DNA from: Nitzschia sp. DOCU1 | Lineage: Eukaryota > Bacillariophyta > Bacillariophyceae > Bacillariales > Bacillariaceae | Assembly (NCBI GenBank): GCA_951394045.1 | Contig: OX595985.1 | Coordinates: forward strand, 5,208,001 to 5,272,000 | DNA length: 64,000 nucleotides | Reading direction: 5' to 3' | Shown here: positions 62,715 through 64,000 of the stretch, one piece after another | How the letters are laid out: every line of letters starts with the position of its first letter | Numbering within the stretch: the stretch's first letter is position 1 | Notes under the pieces: generated by a model | The model's database searches: none | The model's input: only the letters and a program-made list of their open reading frames with translations | What the model was told of the DNA's origin: nothing | Program-made: the position numbers and the translations under genes

Positions 62715-64000
62715 GCAGGCAGACAATAGCAGTAACGAAAGTAGCGATTCTGATAGCGACTACATGGACTGCAATAGCGAAAATGAACATAGTTTTGCTA
62801 TTCGAACGTCACGCCCTGGAATATAGCCGAATAGGAAAATTGCCAGGCGGCTAACTACAGAAATAGTCGTCGAAGCTTTAAATCCTAGAGGTGAAACCTA
62901 CGTCCTTAGAACTCTTCTAGATACGGGTACTAGTCGTTCCATCGTTCTTAAGAACTTTGTGACGCTTAGCCAGCTCGTTCCTACTGGAAAACGAGTTACT
63001 ACTTGGACGACTATGGGCGGCAAATTCAAGACGGACAAAGTCGCAAAGATCCGCTTCAGAATCCCCGAACTCTCGACTAGCAAGGAAATTCATTGGCCAT
63101 GTCACGTCGACGAGCATACAGATCGCGAAGACTCACCCTACGACCTGATTCTAGGACTCGACCTATTAGCCGAATTGAAGATTGTACTCGACTTCGAGAA
63201 ACGAACGGTTCGATGGGGCGATAGCGAAGTCGAGATGAAGGAACGTGGTGTTGTGACGGATCCAGAGGCCTTACAGCTTCTGTACGAGATGACTCAAGAC
63301 GCCCCCGTTATCCAAGCGGCGGAAGAACGACAAGCTAAGATCCTTGACGCCGACTACTCCAAGGTCGAGATGGAAGAGTTCGTTGACTCACTCGACTACT
63401 TAACTAAGGAGCAACGAGCGGAGCTACTAGCTGAACTGAAGCAGCACCCTACACTATTCGGTGGCGGATTAGGTAAACTAAAAATAGATCCAATTCGTCT
63501 AGAGTTAAAAGAAGGAGCAAAGCCGTATCATGCAAAGCCATTCGGCATTCCCCATGCGTACGAACAAACGACGCGAAAAGAGATCGAACGATTCGAAAAA
63601 CTTGGAATCTGGAAGCGTGTCAACCAATCCACATGGACGGCCGGCACGTTCATTCAACCGAAGAAAATGGGCGATGTGCGCGTACTTACGGATTTTCGGA
63701 AACTCAACGAATATCTTGTGCGCAAGCCGCACCCACTGCCAAAGATCAATGAGTTATTGCAAAAACTCCAGGGCTTTAAATGGGCAACGGCTATTGACCT
63801 CAGCATGGGCTATTACCACATTCCAATGGATAAGTACAGCCAAGGCCTCCTTGGTACTGTAATGCCGTGGGGCTTATATCAGTACCAGGTGCTGCCGATG
63901 GGTATATCCAATGCCCCTGATATTTTCCAAAGTATCATGATGCGTCTCCTTGGTGACCTGGAGTACGTACAAGTGTACATGGACGATATCTTGATAACGA
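62715..64000 (+). pseudogene. pol: Gag end, protease and RT of gypsy P (incomplete at window end)
   Basis: Resumes after Q with the Ser/Asp-rich Gag tail. A TAG at about 62824 replaces Glu in the block J reads as [10 protein letters not shown]. Protease LLDTGTSRSIVLKNFV and reverse transcriptase follow without further stops to VYMDDILI at the window end. Confidence 0.85.

Larger units (their letters stand above)
59402..64000 (+). mobile_element. Gypsy element P, cut by window edge, contains Q
   Basis: Same family as J and M: 5' LTR 59402-59973, then gag-pol to the window end (the YMDD box is the last motif visible). Interrupted by Q at 61100-62714. Lesions in gag and before the protease show it is defective. 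Confidence 0.88.

Overview
The window is almost entirely LTR retrotransposons, stacked and nested in one another, with a single probable cellular gene (a membrane-anchored sulfotransferase at 50108-51373). The copia families resemble the CoDi families known from diatoms: a DSHADT-type protease, no recognisable HHCC finger in the integrase, and RGG-rich Gag. I therefore infer a diatom nuclear genome with moderate confidence and do not name a species. I see no rRNA, CRISPR or bacterial-style operons.

Layout. 1-6616: copia A (+), cut by the left window edge. 6617-13285: copia B (-), intact coding, 3' LTR truncated at A. 13286-15541: copia C (-), 5' part only. 15542-25245: pol of an older copia F (+), split by copia G (-, 16996-22750). 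25925-25955 plus 32049-about 32490: one gag gene (element N), split by the rearranged gypsy M (25956-32043). About 32490-35899: copia H (-), carrying a 531-bp insert. 35900-42260: decayed copia E (+). 42261-43730 plus 49465-49698: copia-type pol K (+), split by the intact gypsy J (43731-49464). 50108-51373: sulfotransferase. 52037-52393: gypsy scrap. 52394-59054: intact copia D (-), nearly the same as A. 59301-59401: inverted gypsy scrap. 59402-64000: gypsy P (+), running off the right edge and interrupted by a 1,615-bp mini-LTR element Q (61100-62714).

Target-site duplications (TSDs) anchor the nesting: GTCGTT around G, TGCCC around M, ATGCG around J, GCAGG around Q, ACACGT around the insert in H. 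Removing G, J, M, Q or the H insert with one TSD rejoins the host element; the reading frame is restored across G and across the H insert. The left side is best read as F containing C, C containing B and B containing A, with the missing halves left of the window.

Three patterns stand out. (1) Five copia elements from at least three divergent lineages have gag and pol in one frame separated by a single TGA. In A/D and B the first ATG of pol lies beyond the protease site, so stop readthrough is the simplest route to Pol. (2) The same elements carry a small leader hairpin with a GACG tetraloop; its stem is completely different in E, and one pair co-varies in C. (3) Q has no gag or pol but carries a long sense ORF of unknown function. 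All functional statements are inferred from sequence reading only; no searches or alignments were run.
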